A stretch of 64,000 nucleotides of DNA from Congeria kusceri (Eukaryota; Mollusca; Bivalvia; Myida; Dreissenidae): assembly GCA_027627225.1 (NCBI GenBank), contig JAPFQT010000040.1:620001-684000 (forward strand). The letters are read 5' to 3'. The position numbers and the translations under genes are program-made. Below are positions 10,801 to 22,692 of the stretch, in pieces (position 1 is the first letter of the stretch; each line of letters opens with the position of its first letter). Under the pieces are notes generated by a model. It was given only the letters and a program-made list of their open reading frames with translations, had not been told where the DNA came from and did no database searches.

Positions 10801-11565
10801 AAAATGTGGATGCGTTTCGTGGTTGCGTTACGTGGTTGTGACGTTATTTTTTTTTCGGTGTATTAATATAGAGGATTTACCATGTATGTTTCTAAGAATA
10901 GTATTTTAAAGACAAATTCATTTTAATTTTAACATATCTTCAATTTAAGTTGGAATAACTTAAGAATATTTATAAATATGTGCCGTGCAATCCTTATTGC
11001 ATTTAAGACAAAATAAAAAGAAATCAAGAGATAGCGCCTTTAAAGTTTGTAATAGGGGATTACACACTACTGGTACATTGTTACAAAATCACCGTATGGG
11101 AATGCACGAGTTTTCTCAGGTTATCTATCGTTAAAGTAACGGTACACTAGTTTCAATTACGCCTTGTGTTGTATAAACACACAAATATTGGTAAGAATTA
11201 ACGTGTTTTGGACCGTGTATATATAGGTGTTGGATAATTCTGACAGTAAAATGTGGACATTTCGTATATCTGGAATTTTAACTTATAGTGGAATTTAATT
11301 GTATAAAATTGTGCAATAGATGCTCAAAATGCGAATGACTGTTTGAACTTATGGCGATTTGTGAATATTTCTTTATTATTTCCATCATTATTTATCAACA
11401 TTCTGTGGCTGGCGGAATTAAACTGCAAACAAGAAGGCGGACTGTGCAACTTGGCGGCGCTGTTTTCGGGAAGTTGAAGTGAGCGAAGATAAGTTACGTT
11501 TTAGTTGTATACTTCCACTTGCGCGCAGTAAACAGCATAACACAGTGAATAAAAAAACTAATTAG
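10801..11565. other. No gene seen
   Basis: AT-rich interval. 10935-10995 resembles 5830-5890 (TCAATTTAAGTTG...TTATAAATATG). GC-rich words near 11400-11530 carry no extended frame. Confidence 0.4.
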
Positions 11566-11905
11566 TTATTTTAACATGATACTCGCTAATTTTGCTATAG
11601 ACAAAGAAAAAAATTATCATTGTTAAACTACCAAATAAACAATGCAAAAAGTAGTCCTGATTCTGAACGGAGCATATGATATATTATAGTAAAATGTATT
11701 TCTCATTACAATTGCAAAAATATTTGTCTAATCATGCTAGAATCGTTATAATTTTCACATTTTTGTTGTTTATCGGTGTATAAAAAATCTTTGTCGTTCT
11801 GGTGATAATGCATTCGTGGTTAAATTCAAACGCATCAAAATTCCAAATCGTTGTTTATTGACCGATAAACAACGATAAATCGAAAATTATTTCTTAATTT
11901 AAAAA
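11566..11905 (+). mobile_element. Foldback/MITE family A, copy 3
   Basis: It runs from TTTTAACATGATACTCGC through GTAGTCCTGATTCTGAACGG to GTTGTTTATTGACCGATAAA and CGAAAATTATTTCTTAATTT. The central hairpin is degraded in this copy (a large part of the GATGCGT arm is missing near 11800). Confidence 0.75.
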
Positions 11906-12769
11906 TAGTTCACAAATGTGTAGTTTAATGGCGTTACGGTGTATTGACGCAAAATGTATTTGCAAAGATTTAAAAAGAGATACAAAACACATTTATAAAT
12001 AGTTAAGTTTTGACCAAAATAATTAAATTTGTCGTAAATAAAATGTTAATTTTTGGACAGAAATATGACGCATTTTATGGACACTAATTTTTATCTAACG
12101 CCTTCCCCGAAACGAAAAAAGACAGTTGAAAAAAGTTGTCAAACGTTCTTCATATACTTTCTGTATTTGGCTGTGTGTTTCTAATTCACCATTTGCAGTA
12201 TGATGTTGTCCGTAATATATAGGGCTATATACTTAAGTTCAATTGACTAATATAAACGTCTAAGTACGTATAAGTATGTATTGCGTCAATTGTCTGTCAA
12301 ATTGTCTGTACAATGGAATATACCGTTTTGCACATTGTTTTATCTTAAAGTAGGTCAATGTTGACGACTGAGAATCAAAATGTCACATTTGCACTTGTAT
12401 ACATTTTGATATATACATGTATCTGCTGAATTCGTTATTTGATTGAAGTCGAAATATACGCGATTTTCAAGTAATACTACCTATATTTGATTGTACTGGT
12501 ATGCAAGTAAATTTGACGTTTCCTCAAGCCTATGGACATTATTGCAACTTTCGCCCTGCCTCCTCACGCGTAGAGAGTTTCACTATGTAGAGAAACACAC
12601 AAAAAACTAATAAAAGCTACCAAATTGGAATTACGTCCAATGAACTGTACCAATATCACCCAGACACTGTTGTCCCGAATAACTCTTTCAACAGTCGCAG
12701 AAATACAATTATTACTATTTTAATTTTCAGTGTTTTCAATTCTTCTTCGAATTATGGAAACACCGCTGT
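11906..12769. other. No gene seen
   Basis: AT-rich stretch with no supported feature. Confidence 0.4.
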
Positions 12770-13095
12770 GTGAGGCAACCTCCGCGCAGATATTTGACTG
12801 GTTCCGAGCATAGCTCTAATCAAATCCCTGCCGTCATAGCAAACCACGTGATGATGATCGATTAAAATGTAATAGTTATTATTAATGGTTTAAAATAATT
12901 ATTTTCGTGTGTTTTTTTCATTATTGACTGCAAACAACATACTCAAAGTCCAATCATGTAGAAAATAGCACTGAGTTTCATTAAATGAGTAAAAGTTACA
13001 AACATTAAATCCTTGCAGATGATGAAGGATTTTACTTGTGACGGCAGTGGTTGCTGATAAAAAGGAAGGTAGCTGCTGCGAGGAGTTTGTGTGAG
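12770..13095 (+). repeat. Dispersed ~300-bp repeat, copy inverted to 49620-49960
   Basis: CCGCGCAGATATTTGACTGG, GAGCATAGCTCTAATCAAAT, CCCTGCCGTCAT and CACGTGATGATGATCGATTA reappear in reverse complement at 49860-49960. The right part GACGGCAGTGGTTGCTG and GCTGCGAGGAGTT reappears at 49640-49690. No coding capacity. It behaves as a mobile repeat of unknown class. Confidence 0.75.
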
Positions 13096-13097
13096 AG

Positions 13098-13395
13098 GGT
13101 GTTCCGTGGTTGCAGACGATTTATCTCCGGTTCTTGCAAGTTGTTCTAGAGTCGCATTGATCGATCACGCCTTCCCAACTCAACCCAGACATGGACTGGA
13201 ATTATGTCCCTTTAACTTTTCCGGACACTGTCGTCATTATGAAAACTTTCTTGCATTCACAAAAATGCAAAATTATATTCCGGATACACCGCTACGTAAG
13301 TGTGTTCCGTGCTTTCAGACAGTCCGATTCCGGTTCTTGCCAGTTGTTCTGTTGTCGCGATGATTTACCACGCCTTCCCAACTCAACCCAGACAT
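13098..13395 (+). repeat. Direct duplication of a ~95-bp segment, 203 bp apart
   Basis: GTGTTCCGTG...CTCCGGTTCTTGC...ACGCCTTCCCAACTCAACCCAGACATG occurs at 13098-13193 and in diverged form at 13301-13396. The surrounding 13091-13794 region is unusually GC-rich and has overlapping open frames of 90-126 codons, none of which I recognise. It may be a remnant of a gene or transposon; no function is claimed. Confidence 0.6.
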
Positions 13396-13399
13396 GCTT

Positions 13400-13733
13400 G
13401 ATTGTATTAATGTTTGGATTTCCCGCCAAGACCATCGTACACACGGCATCCGGGAAACCGTTCCCCTGTACACCGGTACACGTGCGCTCTGTGGTCATTT
13501 CCGGTTACAGTGATTTTGGATGTCCTCGGCGAAGACAACGCTAGTGAAGGTCGAGAATGTCGTCGTGTCCAGATCCACCGCAATGCACGGTGTCTCGGTG
13601 TAAATGTTACTCCGAATTTCGGACGTCTACGTCACAGGTGTCTGCAACGTTCTGTCGTTGAAACGCCCGTGCTTTTTGAAATGATGGACAGATATATGAA
13701 AGCTGTATGCGTCATGCAATTGATTGTTTTTAA
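13400..13733. other. GC-rich unassigned segment
   Basis: Open frames exist, but two frames overlap through the same bases and none has a recognisable motif. Coding status is undecided. Confidence 0.3.
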
Positions 13734-14042
13734 ATATTCTAATATGATACTCGCTAATTTTTCTATATATAAAGAACAAAATTATCGTTGTTAAACTTCC
13801 CAATAAACAACGCAAAACGTAGTCCAGATTCTAAGCGGTGCATAGTAAAAAGTACTTCAAATTATAACTGCAAGAATATAAATTAAATCATGTTATAATC
13901 GAAATAATTTCGCATTATCGTTGATTTTCGGCCAATAAACAACCCTTTGTCGTTCTAATGCGTGGCTTTTAAACAACTCGGATAAACGCCCTCCTGGATT
14001 GATTCCTAAGCATCAAAACTCCAAATCGTTGTTTATTGTAAT
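13734..14042 (+). mobile_element. Foldback/MITE family A, copy 4
   Basis: It starts TATTCTAATATGATACTCGC and contains CAATAAACAACGCAAAACGT and the hairpin arms around GTTCTAATGCGTGGC and CCTAAGCATCAAAACTCC, ending at GTTGTTTATTG. Confidence 0.8.
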
Positions 14043-14381
14043 ATTAACTTTTATTATAGAATTAGAGTATCCTCTATCATCTGAATCACGCCAGGCTACG
14101 CATCGTAATACACATGCACGGGTCCATTACAAATTCATATTTGTAATTGATTCTTTTGTATCGATTCTTCACCAATTGTAGATTTATATTGATGCATATT
14201 TACATTATTATACCATATTGCATATTATCGTTTCCTGTCTTGTGCTAAGGTCTATAGTATTGGATTATTATCTTGTATTATTTCATCGTGTTATCAGTTG
14301 TGTACTTATTGCACGTTAAAAAGTAGCTACATGTCTCAGATACAACGTTTTTTACTATACTGACCGAGGGAGAGTCGTTTA
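14043..14381. other. No gene seen
   Basis: AT-rich interval without a supported feature. Confidence 0.35.
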
Positions 14382-14646
14382 GGGCCCGTATTCACCAACT
14401 TATTCTTTGACATCAGAATAAAGAACTGACTTTAAATAAAAACAATTCGTCTGCGTTTGCAAATATCCTTGGTAGCAATTTTGCATATATCATTAACAAA
14501 TCGCTCTAAATAAAGAATGCTGTAATAAGATTGTGTAAATACAAAGTCTGATTGAAATTTATGTAACGGTCTTAGAAAATAACGGTTTCAAGAATATTAT
14601 TTATTATAAGTCTTAAGTCTAAGAATAGGTTGGTGAATTGGGGCCC
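14382..14646. mobile_element. MITE with GGGCCC...ATTCACCAAC terminal inverted repeats
   Basis: The left end GGGCCCGTATTCACCAACTT faces the right end AGGTTGGTGAATTGGGGCCC in inverted orientation, enclosing 265 bp of AT-rich non-coding DNA. TATTCTTTGAC/GTCTAAGAATA extends the arms. It is a small non-autonomous element; the superfamily is not resolved because I see no clear target duplication. Confidence 0.75.
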
Positions 14647-15715
14647 AGGTGGTTTGATGTGTTAAATTAGTCTTAGACATTTAAAAGTGTTGCCGAAGAC
14701 GTTCTTGGTGATATAGTGTCTGCACTTTGAAGCATTTGACTATTTGAAACTTATTTGAAGAGTGATTCTGGTTCTACTTGTGCTAAGAACTTCTGTCTGT
14801 ATGTAAATTCCTACTAACATGACGAATTGTACATTATGTTACGAGAAAGTCGTGTAGGTTTTGCACTATTCGTGAAAAATAATAAATATAGAAGCTGTAT
14901 GATAAGAAATGCACTTTCGGCATTTATTTAGATAGCCATTTTACAAAAAATCAGTACTATGGAATACATGTTTACGTAACGATTCTGTACGATTTTTTCA
15001 CAAATTGTTAGCCTCCTCCTAGGTCGTCTGCAGCTGTCTGTTACACTTCCGGTAGCGTGGAAAGATCTTGAATACTTTCTATCGTCATCAGCTGTCAATG
15101 AAAGGCGCGAGGCCACCTGAACATAAGGACAAACGTTCAACGCTCATTTTTTTGTCATGCATATGGTTTGTATGAAGCAACAAAAGTAACCGGCTCCACG
15201 TAGGATGCCATTTACAAGCGGTATCTATTCAGATTGGATTTTTAAGCATTTCATGTATAAACACGTGACACAAAACTGTTATTATATTTGACAATTGTTG
15301 ATTTTGCGTTTTTCGTCATTGTCAAACTTTATAAGTGGTCTAAAGATTTGCTGTAGTAGTTAAATTATTTTGTTCTGTATCGTGTATGGCTGTTCTCCAC
15401 ATCTTAGATTTGTATGGGTACATATATCAATTATTAATTTATTAAAATATCATGTTGCACATTATCTTTATTATGATAGTACAATCCAAAGTATTTGATT
15501 AATATTATTTTATATTATTACGTGTTATAGTAACTGGAAGTATGGCGAATGGAAGAGAAGCTACATGATAATTATCTTAATTCGTCCATTATCGTTACTT
15601 ATCGTTAAGGTGTTTACAGTGAAAGTTTTGATTACTGATGCATGCATGTGTTTGCGGCCGCCGCTATCCTTTCCGTTTTCCGTTGAAATATTAACACTGC
15701 CTTATCGTTAGGACC
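14647..15715. other. No gene seen
   Basis: Only one minus-strand frame of 70 codons (14928-15140), with no recognisable motif. It is left out as a gene. Confidence 0.4.
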
Positions 15716-16155
15716 TTCGCCTATTAATGAAAATAATCTGAAAGTCTGATGACAAAAAATCGAAAATACGATGACGAAAAGGCGAAAGTGCGATGAAGAA
15801 AACGCAAAATCACAAAAGTACGATGACAAAAAAAGGGATAACACGTAGACAAAAACGCGAAAGTTCGATGATGAAAACCCGAAAAAAAAAAATCGAAAGT
15901 TCGATGACGAAAACGCGAAAATACGATTATGGAAATGCTATATAATTTCGCATTTTCGTCATCGTGTTTTCGCGTTTTCGTCATCGTGTTTTCGTTTCTT
16001 CGTTCTTTCGCCTTACGGTACGCATGCGCATAATAGTGGATCTGATACATAATTATTCGATACGTGTAATGATTTCGCGTTTCTGCGTTTTCGCGTGTTC
16101 GTGTTTTCGCCTTCCGGTACGCATGCACAAAATAGAAGATCCGATACATAAAACA
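15716..16155. repeat. Inverted array of ~20-bp CGATGACGAAAACGCGAAA units
   Basis: From 15735 to 15935 the units read as GATGACGAAAACGCGAAAGT variants. From 15945 to 16110 the complementary form TTTCGCGTTTTCGTCATCGT takes over. The two halves form a large head-to-head inverted repeat. GGTACGCATGC(G/A)CA-AATAG occurs twice, about 95 bp apart (16018 and 16113). A second small patch of the same units lies at 16690-16790, again switching orientation. Confidence 0.75.
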
Positions 16156-16610
16156 TGTAATGTTTCCTGAATAAATGATATAAAAGTATATCACAGGGTC
16201 ATAGTCATTCATTTTACCGGTAATAGTTGATCATTCTGCACGCTTATCTGTACATGTGGTTGACTTTTGTATTTAAAGCTTCACTCCAAACGATCATTCC
16301 ACGCACAGACAAAAATAAAAAAGTGAAAATGACTTTATTTTGATTGCATTTACCTTACATATTGGGCATAAATATTGGTTAAAATAGATATCCAATAAAG
16401 GTGATCTTTCATTTATAATATTAGCTTAACTTGCTGCAATTTTGTAATCAATCAGTTCAATGGGGCGTATTGACGGCCTATAACGTAAACGTTATACACT
16501 GTTTATAGTGAAATAATGGAAGATATTAAACCGATTCGTACCATAAACATGAAATTAATAAACAATTTGCTATAAATATGAAGAAAAAAGTGTAAAAAAT
16601 GTAATGATGA
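16156..16610. other. No gene seen
   Basis: AT-rich interval without a supported feature. Confidence 0.35.
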
Positions 16611-16690
16611 CCTGGCTGCCCCAAGCGAGATTCGAACCAGTGACGCTAGACGCTAGACGCTAGAATTCACTCGCACCGGAAGGCGAAAAC
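16611..16690 (-). repeat. tRNA-like B-box segment, probable SINE or tRNA pseudogene
   Basis: In minus sense, ACTGGTTCGAATCTCGCTTG matches a tRNA T-arm/B-box (GGTTCGAATC). No A-box or complete cloverleaf precedes it. A ninefold-base motif CTAGACG(CTAGACG) is repeated three times next to it. It is most likely a truncated tRNA-derived sequence. Confidence 0.45.
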
Positions 16691-16795
16691 GCGAAATTTC
16701 GATGACGAAAACACGAAAGTACGATGGCGCATTTTCATCATCGCAATTTCGTCATCGTCCTTTTGCGAGTTCGAGTTTTCGCGTGTTTTCGTTTC
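16691..16795. repeat. Second head-to-head patch of GACGAAAACGCGAAA units
   Basis: GAAGGCGAAAACGCGAAA... is followed by its complement TTTTCATCATCGCAATTTCG, the same family as 15716-16155. The tRNA-like piece lies directly beside it. Confidence 0.65.
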
Positions 16796-17597
16796 ATATT
16801 AATTCATTCAAAGGCGAATATCCCGATGGCCCTAACGGAATTCAGCATTTATCCGAGTGATGTACCGGTATATGAAATCGTGTCTGTTGTCATTGAACGC
16901 CTTTTTAAGCAGTGCACATGTGATCAACTACTCAGTAAGTAGTCCAGTTTTTATTTACAAAGTAAACACTATATCTACCTATAAACCTTAAGTGGCACCG
17001 AATAAATTTTGAAATACACATTTTTTACCATTCAAAATTCATTCAGAAATGGAATATATTTACAAAACGTAGTTTTCGATGACTTGTCTTCATTTCGAAC
17101 TATTTTATAGTAGTTTAAATATTTTGAAATGTACAATTTGTGCACGTTTTCAAATGACATTAAAACGATGTAAACGTTCGGTTTTAGCGGGTAATTATGG
17201 GTAACGTGAACAATACTTTTAAATGCAAGAAAACGTCACGCGTTGTTGAGACGGGTTAAAATTGATGTGATCAGCATTTGTTACAAAAATGCGAGAATCT
17301 CGTATAGTCTTATATCCGTTATTATAAATATTCACCTTGAGAATAAACCAATCCTAATGTATCGATTGATCAGATGATTTGTGTTTAATGTTTTCCGTTT
17401 TAAACAACAGTTTCTACCTACTGTCCCCGTTAATTTGCAAGGATGGTGGAACTGGAAACACCCATTTTAATTAGCATCGTCAAAACAGAATGGTAGCAAC
17501 TATGCGTTTTTGCCACTGGGTAAACAGAAGTGCGACTGGTATTGTCTTAATCTGAGAAGCTTACACGTAACAGCCATTTCGAAGGCGGCTGAAGACT
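16796..17597. other. No gene seen
   Basis: AT-rich interval without a supported feature. Confidence 0.4.
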
Positions 17598-18690
17598 GAT
17601 AAAGGCAACCGTGTGTCCGCTGATGAAGGCAACCGTGTGTCCGCTGATGCAAGCGGCCGTGTGTCCGCTGATGAAAGCAACCGTGTGTCCGCTGATAAAG
17701 GAAGCCGTGTGTCCGCTGATAAAGGAAGCCGTGTGTCCTCTGATAAAGGCAACCGTGTGTCCGCTGATGCCAGCGGCCGTGTGTCCGCTGATGAAAGCAA
17801 CCTTGTGTCCGCTGATAAAGGAAAACGTGTGTCCTCTGATAAAGGAAAACGCGTGTCCTCTGATAAAGGAAAACGTGTGTCCACTGATAATGGTAACCAT
17901 GTGTCCACTGATAAAGGCAACCATGTGTCCGCTGATGAAGGCAACCGTGTGTCCGCTGATGCAAGCGGCCGTGTGTCCGCTGGTGAAAGCAACCTTGTGT
18001 CCGCTGATAAAGGCAACCGTGTGTCCGCTGATAAAGGCAACCGTGTGTCCGCTGATGCAAGCGGCCGTGTGTCCGCTGATGAAAGCAACCTTGTGTCCGC
18101 TGATAAAGGAAGCCGTGTGTCCTCTGATAAAGGAAAACGTGTGTCCACTGATAAAGGTAACCGTGTGTCCACTGATAAAGGTAACCGTGTGTTCACTGAT
18201 AAAGGTAACCGTGTGTCCACTGATGAAGGCAACCGTGTGTCCACTGATAAAGGCAACCGTGTGCCCAGTGATAAAGGCAACCGTGTGCCCGCTTATAAAG
18301 GCAACCGTGTGTCTACTGATAAAGGTAACCGTGTGTCCACTGATAAAGCTAACCGTGTGCCCACTGATGAAGGCAACCGTATGTCCGCCAATGATGGCAA
18401 CCGAATGTCTGCCGATGAAGGCAACCGTGTGTCCGCCAATGATAGCAACCGAATGTCTGCCAATGGAGGCAACCGTGTATCCGCCAATGATAGCAACATA
18501 ATGTCTGCCGATGAAGGCAACCGTGTGTCCGCCAATGATAGCAACAGAATGTCTGCGATGAAGGCAACCGTGTGTCCGCCAATGATGGCAACCAAATGTC
18601 TGCCGATGATGGCAACGGTGCGTCTGCATATGGAGGTAACCAGATGTCCGCCGATGAGGGCATTCGTCTGTTTGCCGACAGAAGCAAGAA
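17598..18690 (+). repeat. 24-bp minisatellite array (~45 units)
   Basis: The unit is CCGTGTGTCCGCTGATAAAG plus GCAA, 24 bp. The right third drifts to CCGAATGTCTGCCGATGAAG-type units. As 24 is divisible by three and the unit has no stop in several frames, parallel open frames of up to 360 codons exist on both strands (for example repeated NRVSADKG on plus and HTVAFISG on minus). Simultaneous openness on both strands argues against any being selected as protein. Related GTGTCCGC(T/C)GATGAA units occur at 23195-23400. Confidence 0.9.
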
Positions 18691-19073
18691 AATGAGTTGA
18701 ATTTATGACGGTCTGTTTAAATAGCAGCTTTGAGATACAGATCATGTCCATGGCGTAGTTTTGTGAAAGCTTTGTTAAATTCTGAATTATAAAACACAAT
18801 AGGCACACAATATTGAGCATGTCATTTTGTTAATTTCTTAAGAATATTCAAAGAGACCAAATTTTGGTCTATGTGAGTTGATGTGTATCAAATGGCAAGC
18901 ATGTTATTTACTGACTTCTGTCCGATATATTGGCATGGAAATGATAGGTTTGATTAATCGAACGAGTTTCTGGTTCCATATTCATCAAACTACTTAGTAA
19001 AGATATAAGTTCATATCATAAACGTCCTAAAATCTGTGACAATTTAATGTAGAGTTAATTTTAATTGCTTTAA
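18691..19073. other. No gene seen
   Basis: AT-rich interval without a supported feature. Confidence 0.35.
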
Positions 19074-19402
19074 GAAATAATTTTTGACATCATTGTTTAT
19101 CGGCCGTTAATCGTTGTTCTGATGCGTAGGAATTAAACCACGAAGCCGTTAGCCCGAGTTGTTTAATAGCCACGCATCAGTACGACAGAGAGTTGTTTAT
19201 TGGCCGATAACCAACGATAATGCAAAAATTATTTCGATTCTAACACGATTTGATATATATTTTGGCAATTGTAATTGGAACAACTTATTACTATTCTCCG
19301 ATCAGAATCTGAACTTCTTTTTACATTGTTTTGGGTAGTTTAACAACGCTAATGTTGTTATTTCTCTATAGAAAAATTAGCTAGTATCATAATAGAATTA
19401 TT
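19074..19402 (-). mobile_element. Foldback/MITE family A, copy 5 (reversed)
   Basis: The hairpin comes first (GTTCTGATGCGTAGGAATTA / TAGCCACGCATCAGTACGAC), followed by TTATTTCGATTCTAACACGA, GGGTAGTTTAACAACG and AAAAATTAGCTAGTATCATA. This is the reverse complement of the order in copies 1-4. Confidence 0.8.
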
Positions 19403-19554
19403 GTTATAAAATGGTGACACGCATGCTTCCTTGTACATAATATTTCGCCATTTAGATGTTTATTTTTACGTAAAAACCTTGATTGTTTTCACTTGTGTTT
19501 ATCTTAAGATATTCGTCAGAAGCTTTATGAATTCCCCACCAGCTTCTCGATGTC

Positions 19555-19690
19555 TAAGAATACATTTTATGTAAACCACGTGTTTCACGGTTTCCTCGTA
19601 CATTGTCTTCAGTTGACGCAGAATGCTTGGATGTACATGTCATGTACATCTGCACGAGGATATCGTGAAATAATGTGGCCACTCATCCTA
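19555..19690. repeat. Hairpin repeat B, copy 2
   Basis: CCACGTGTTTCACGGTTTCC and TCGTAC face GCACGAGGATATCGTGAAAT around TGTACATGTCATGTACA. Copies 1 and 3 lie at 2040-2175 and 25735-25868. Confidence 0.65.
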
Positions 19691-20097
19691 TACATAGATA
19701 TTTCTTCACAGACACAGCTCTGTATCCAAAATCGGATCAAAAACAAAATTTATCTACATCCGTTGTTGTAAAGATAATTTCGAAAATAGTAGATTTGCAT
19801 ACTTTTTCAAATCAAAGCCTCTTATGGAGCTACGTTGCCCGATACAAAGGAATAAATGCAATGCACTCTTCACTCTCTTTTTTTAAAGCGGTGTTCGCTG
19901 ATAACTTAAGAAAGATTGGCAACAAATGTCAATAGAATTAAAATTGTATTACCAAAAAAACGTTTATGTACGAACAAGTGGGTAAGCTTGAAAGTAAATG
20001 TGTTTCACTTCCACAATATGTACATAATATTTGGTAATATTTTGCCAAATGCAATGGAGCTGTCGATATGTGCATAAGGCGTAAACAGTTGTTCTTT
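19691..20097. other. No gene seen
   Basis: AT-rich interval; only short frames with no recognisable motif. Confidence 0.35.
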
Positions 20098-20140
20098 TAC
20101 CCCCCCCCCCCCCCCCCACACACACACAGACACACTTTTT
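20098..20140 (+). repeat. Poly-C run followed by (CA)n
   Basis: About 18 consecutive C residues are followed by CACACACACA. Length in such runs is prone to assembly error. Confidence 0.9.
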
Positions 20141-20894
20141 TTCCTATCAATTATTATTTTTTTCTGACTCTCGGTGAAAAGAGCAGTTACGTGTTCGTTA
20201 TTTTTTAACTTTCTGGCCAGAAATGTCGTATTGTATGACCTTATTTATATATAAAGTGTACAGTTTTTGGGAGGCTTTTACACATTGTGTATGCAGTCCG
20301 ACATATCTAAACTATGTACTGAATTTGCCGTGAAGAAAAAAGGTAAAGAAAAAAGTTATCTTTTACCTTTCCCTCCCCCACCCCTCCCCCTCCCCCTTAG
20401 ATTTTTTGGAGACGTAAGCGGAAACCAACAATTATGTGTTTGGCCTGATTAAGAGTATCCATACACTTGATTTAGATAATCAGATTCTCACACATACAGA
20501 AGTCTCGGTCTGCAGTTTAAACATCGGTGTTGTTTTTGATGTTTTTAAACGGGCAAAACTCAATGCTTCATTTAAAAAGATCAATTAATAAAAATACCAA
20601 ACACATTGTGCTACACTGAGTATTTTGATAGCATTGAGGCATAAGAAATAAACCATATCATGCATTCTATCATGTACAATATATTTTCAAACATTTAATT
20701 AATTACATATAGTGATTTCGAATATCTGTTGACTCAATCAACTATTTGCTATAAATCAGTGTTTATTGGTATCTAAGTGAACAGTTTATTTAGAAGTGTA
20801 TTGTCATGCACAGGTGCGTTGTTTATTTAATTTTCTTCACAAAGAATATTCTATTTTGGTACTGTCAAACATTTTGGTACTATTTTGGTACCGA
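20141..20894. other. No gene seen
   Basis: A pyrimidine-rich run lies at 20365-20400; nothing else is supported. Confidence 0.35.
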
Positions 20895-21120
20895 CAGTGT
20901 GTCCGTTTGTCTGTTTGTCTTTTATCAGCTTTCCCCTAAAATATTAACTATTTTGTATGAACATGAATGGGAAGGTTGGAAATAATCTTAATGAACAAAT
21001 TAATTAATTGGGGATCGGGATCACTGTCTGGATCCAAGAATCATTTTAAAGATTCGTTATTATTGGGAAATAGGGCAAGGCGGTTTACATGTCGTTGGTG
21101 TACAGATGTATCTTGGCTGA
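20895..21120 (+). repeat. Dispersed GATCCGGATCACC-type repeat, diverged copy
   Basis: GTGTCCGTTTGTCTGTTTGT, GGGAAGGTTGGAAATAATCT and GGGATCACTGTCTGGATCCA follow the same order as in 61975-62160. GGCAAGGCGGTT extends the match on the right. Confidence 0.6.
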
Positions 21121-21732
21121 CAAAAATTGTAATTGTCCATTTGCCAATCTGTGAACAAGTCCCTTTATATATATTTGGTGTGCAAGACTTTCACCAACAG
21201 TGAAATTCAAAATGTATTTCATTTGCACGAAAAGTAATGAAAATGAACGCCTTGAGATGTATGATTTTTAGCGTAAGTCTGGTCTGTATAAGTCGTTCGT
21301 GAACGTAAACATAATCGCTTTGAACCCCATGCTGAGTTAACGTTTACTGATTAAGTATTCAATGACTTTTATTTCGGAGGAATTAAAAATTCTTTTCGAA
21401 AATTGTCTGCAATACATGAATAAAACATATATATTTGACAACAATATTTGGTTAATTTTACTGAGAATAAACTTGGAACAGTATTTGTTTGTAACGCGGA
21501 CTTATAATTGAATATAATTAAACAAATAAAATACTATTCTGAAAGAAAGTATTTGAGTTTTCTTTACGTTATTTTGGCGAAGATAACGGTTAATACATTA
21601 TATAATTTTGACACAGAATGTGCCTTTGTTGAATGTTTAACAGGTCTAAAATATGTAGAAAACATATTAGAATATTCAACGTGGTGAACATGCACCGAGA
21701 AACATGTAACATTCATCCAAGCATGTGAAGTA
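21121..21732. other. No gene seen
   Basis: AT-rich interval without a supported feature. Confidence 0.35.
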
Positions 21733-22332
21733 AACGCCCTGTCACACTGGCGTATTTGAGCTACGAGTTCTGGCGAGTTGTAACACACCACAACTCGCCT
21801 GTTGTCGTGTAGATCTTGTACGCATCTCGTTCTATGTCGCAGTGATGTCTTCTTATGTCGCCAGAACTCGCCAAGTCGCGGCGAGAATTTTAACCGTTTA
21901 AAAATTCTTACCGCTTCTCGGCGACTGTTTTTCTCGTACACGTGTTGAAAACATGTCGTTGGAATATCGCGCACTCTCCAACACACTCGAACTCATTCCG
22001 TAGACATGTCTTCCCTTTTCGTAGCGTTTCACAGTATATTAACGTTCTACGACATAACACGAGTTTACTTTGACAAGCCTACGACATTTGGGAGACTTGC
22101 CTACGACATTTACTCGGGCACATGTCGTTACAAGTCGTACAGACTCGTCCACACTCGTATATTCTCAAAGACAAGTCTTCCATTGTCAAAAATATATCGT
22201 ACGCATATCGTACTAATATGTTAAAGTGAACTCGAACACATGTCTTGAAACGATTCAGCTACCAACTCGTCCACTTTACGAGCTCGTACACAATTTTGAA
22301 GCTCAATTTCGCCAGATTGTGACATAGCCTTA
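21733..22332. mobile_element. ~600-bp TIR element rich in ACTCG/GACATGTCG words
   Basis: The left end CGCCCTGTCACACTGGCG faces the right end CGCCAGATTGTGACATAGCC in inverted orientation. The interior is dense in short inverted words (CGAGTTCTGGCGAGTT, AACTCGCCAAGTCGCGGCGA, CTACGACAT, ACATGTCGT). The overlapping open frames (for example 21564-21986 minus) contain no transposase motif I recognise. It is probably non-autonomous. Confidence 0.65.
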
Positions 22333-22692
22333 AGGGGGAATTGTTTAAAGGCGCTATTGTCTCATTAACTGATTGCACGCCATGGAAATTGTATTTCTGT
22401 TATTACTATCTTAAACTTCATATTTAAACCAGAAACCAATTGCAAAATTTAGCCATCATCATACCTTCGTGTATATTATTGTCACATTGTGCTGTACAAC
22501 TCCACAAGATATGCCTTAAATTGGGCGCTTGTTTGGTCAAAAATAATACGAAAAAAAAGCACAGCATGTTTTATATCACCAGTGTGTGCGATCCGGATCC
22601 TGCCTTCGCGGAGGTCTTCGAATGCATTTTAACCTTTCGCATAAAAATGCGTGATCTTGAATATATGTTGAATGTTGAGATCATTAGGATCT
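22333..22692. other. No gene seen
   Basis: An unremarkable interval. One 95-codon frame (22440-22727) overlaps the next MITE and has no recognisable motif. Confidence 0.3.

Noticed and set aside
13091..13794. Gene in the GC-rich segment with 90-126-codon frames
   Set aside because: Frames overlap one another, no motif is recognised, and an internal direct duplication suggests repeat DNA; kept only as an unassigned segment.
17547..18695. 360-codon open frames on both strands
   Set aside because: They coincide with a 24-bp tandem array whose length is a multiple of three; the openness on both strands follows from the unit.
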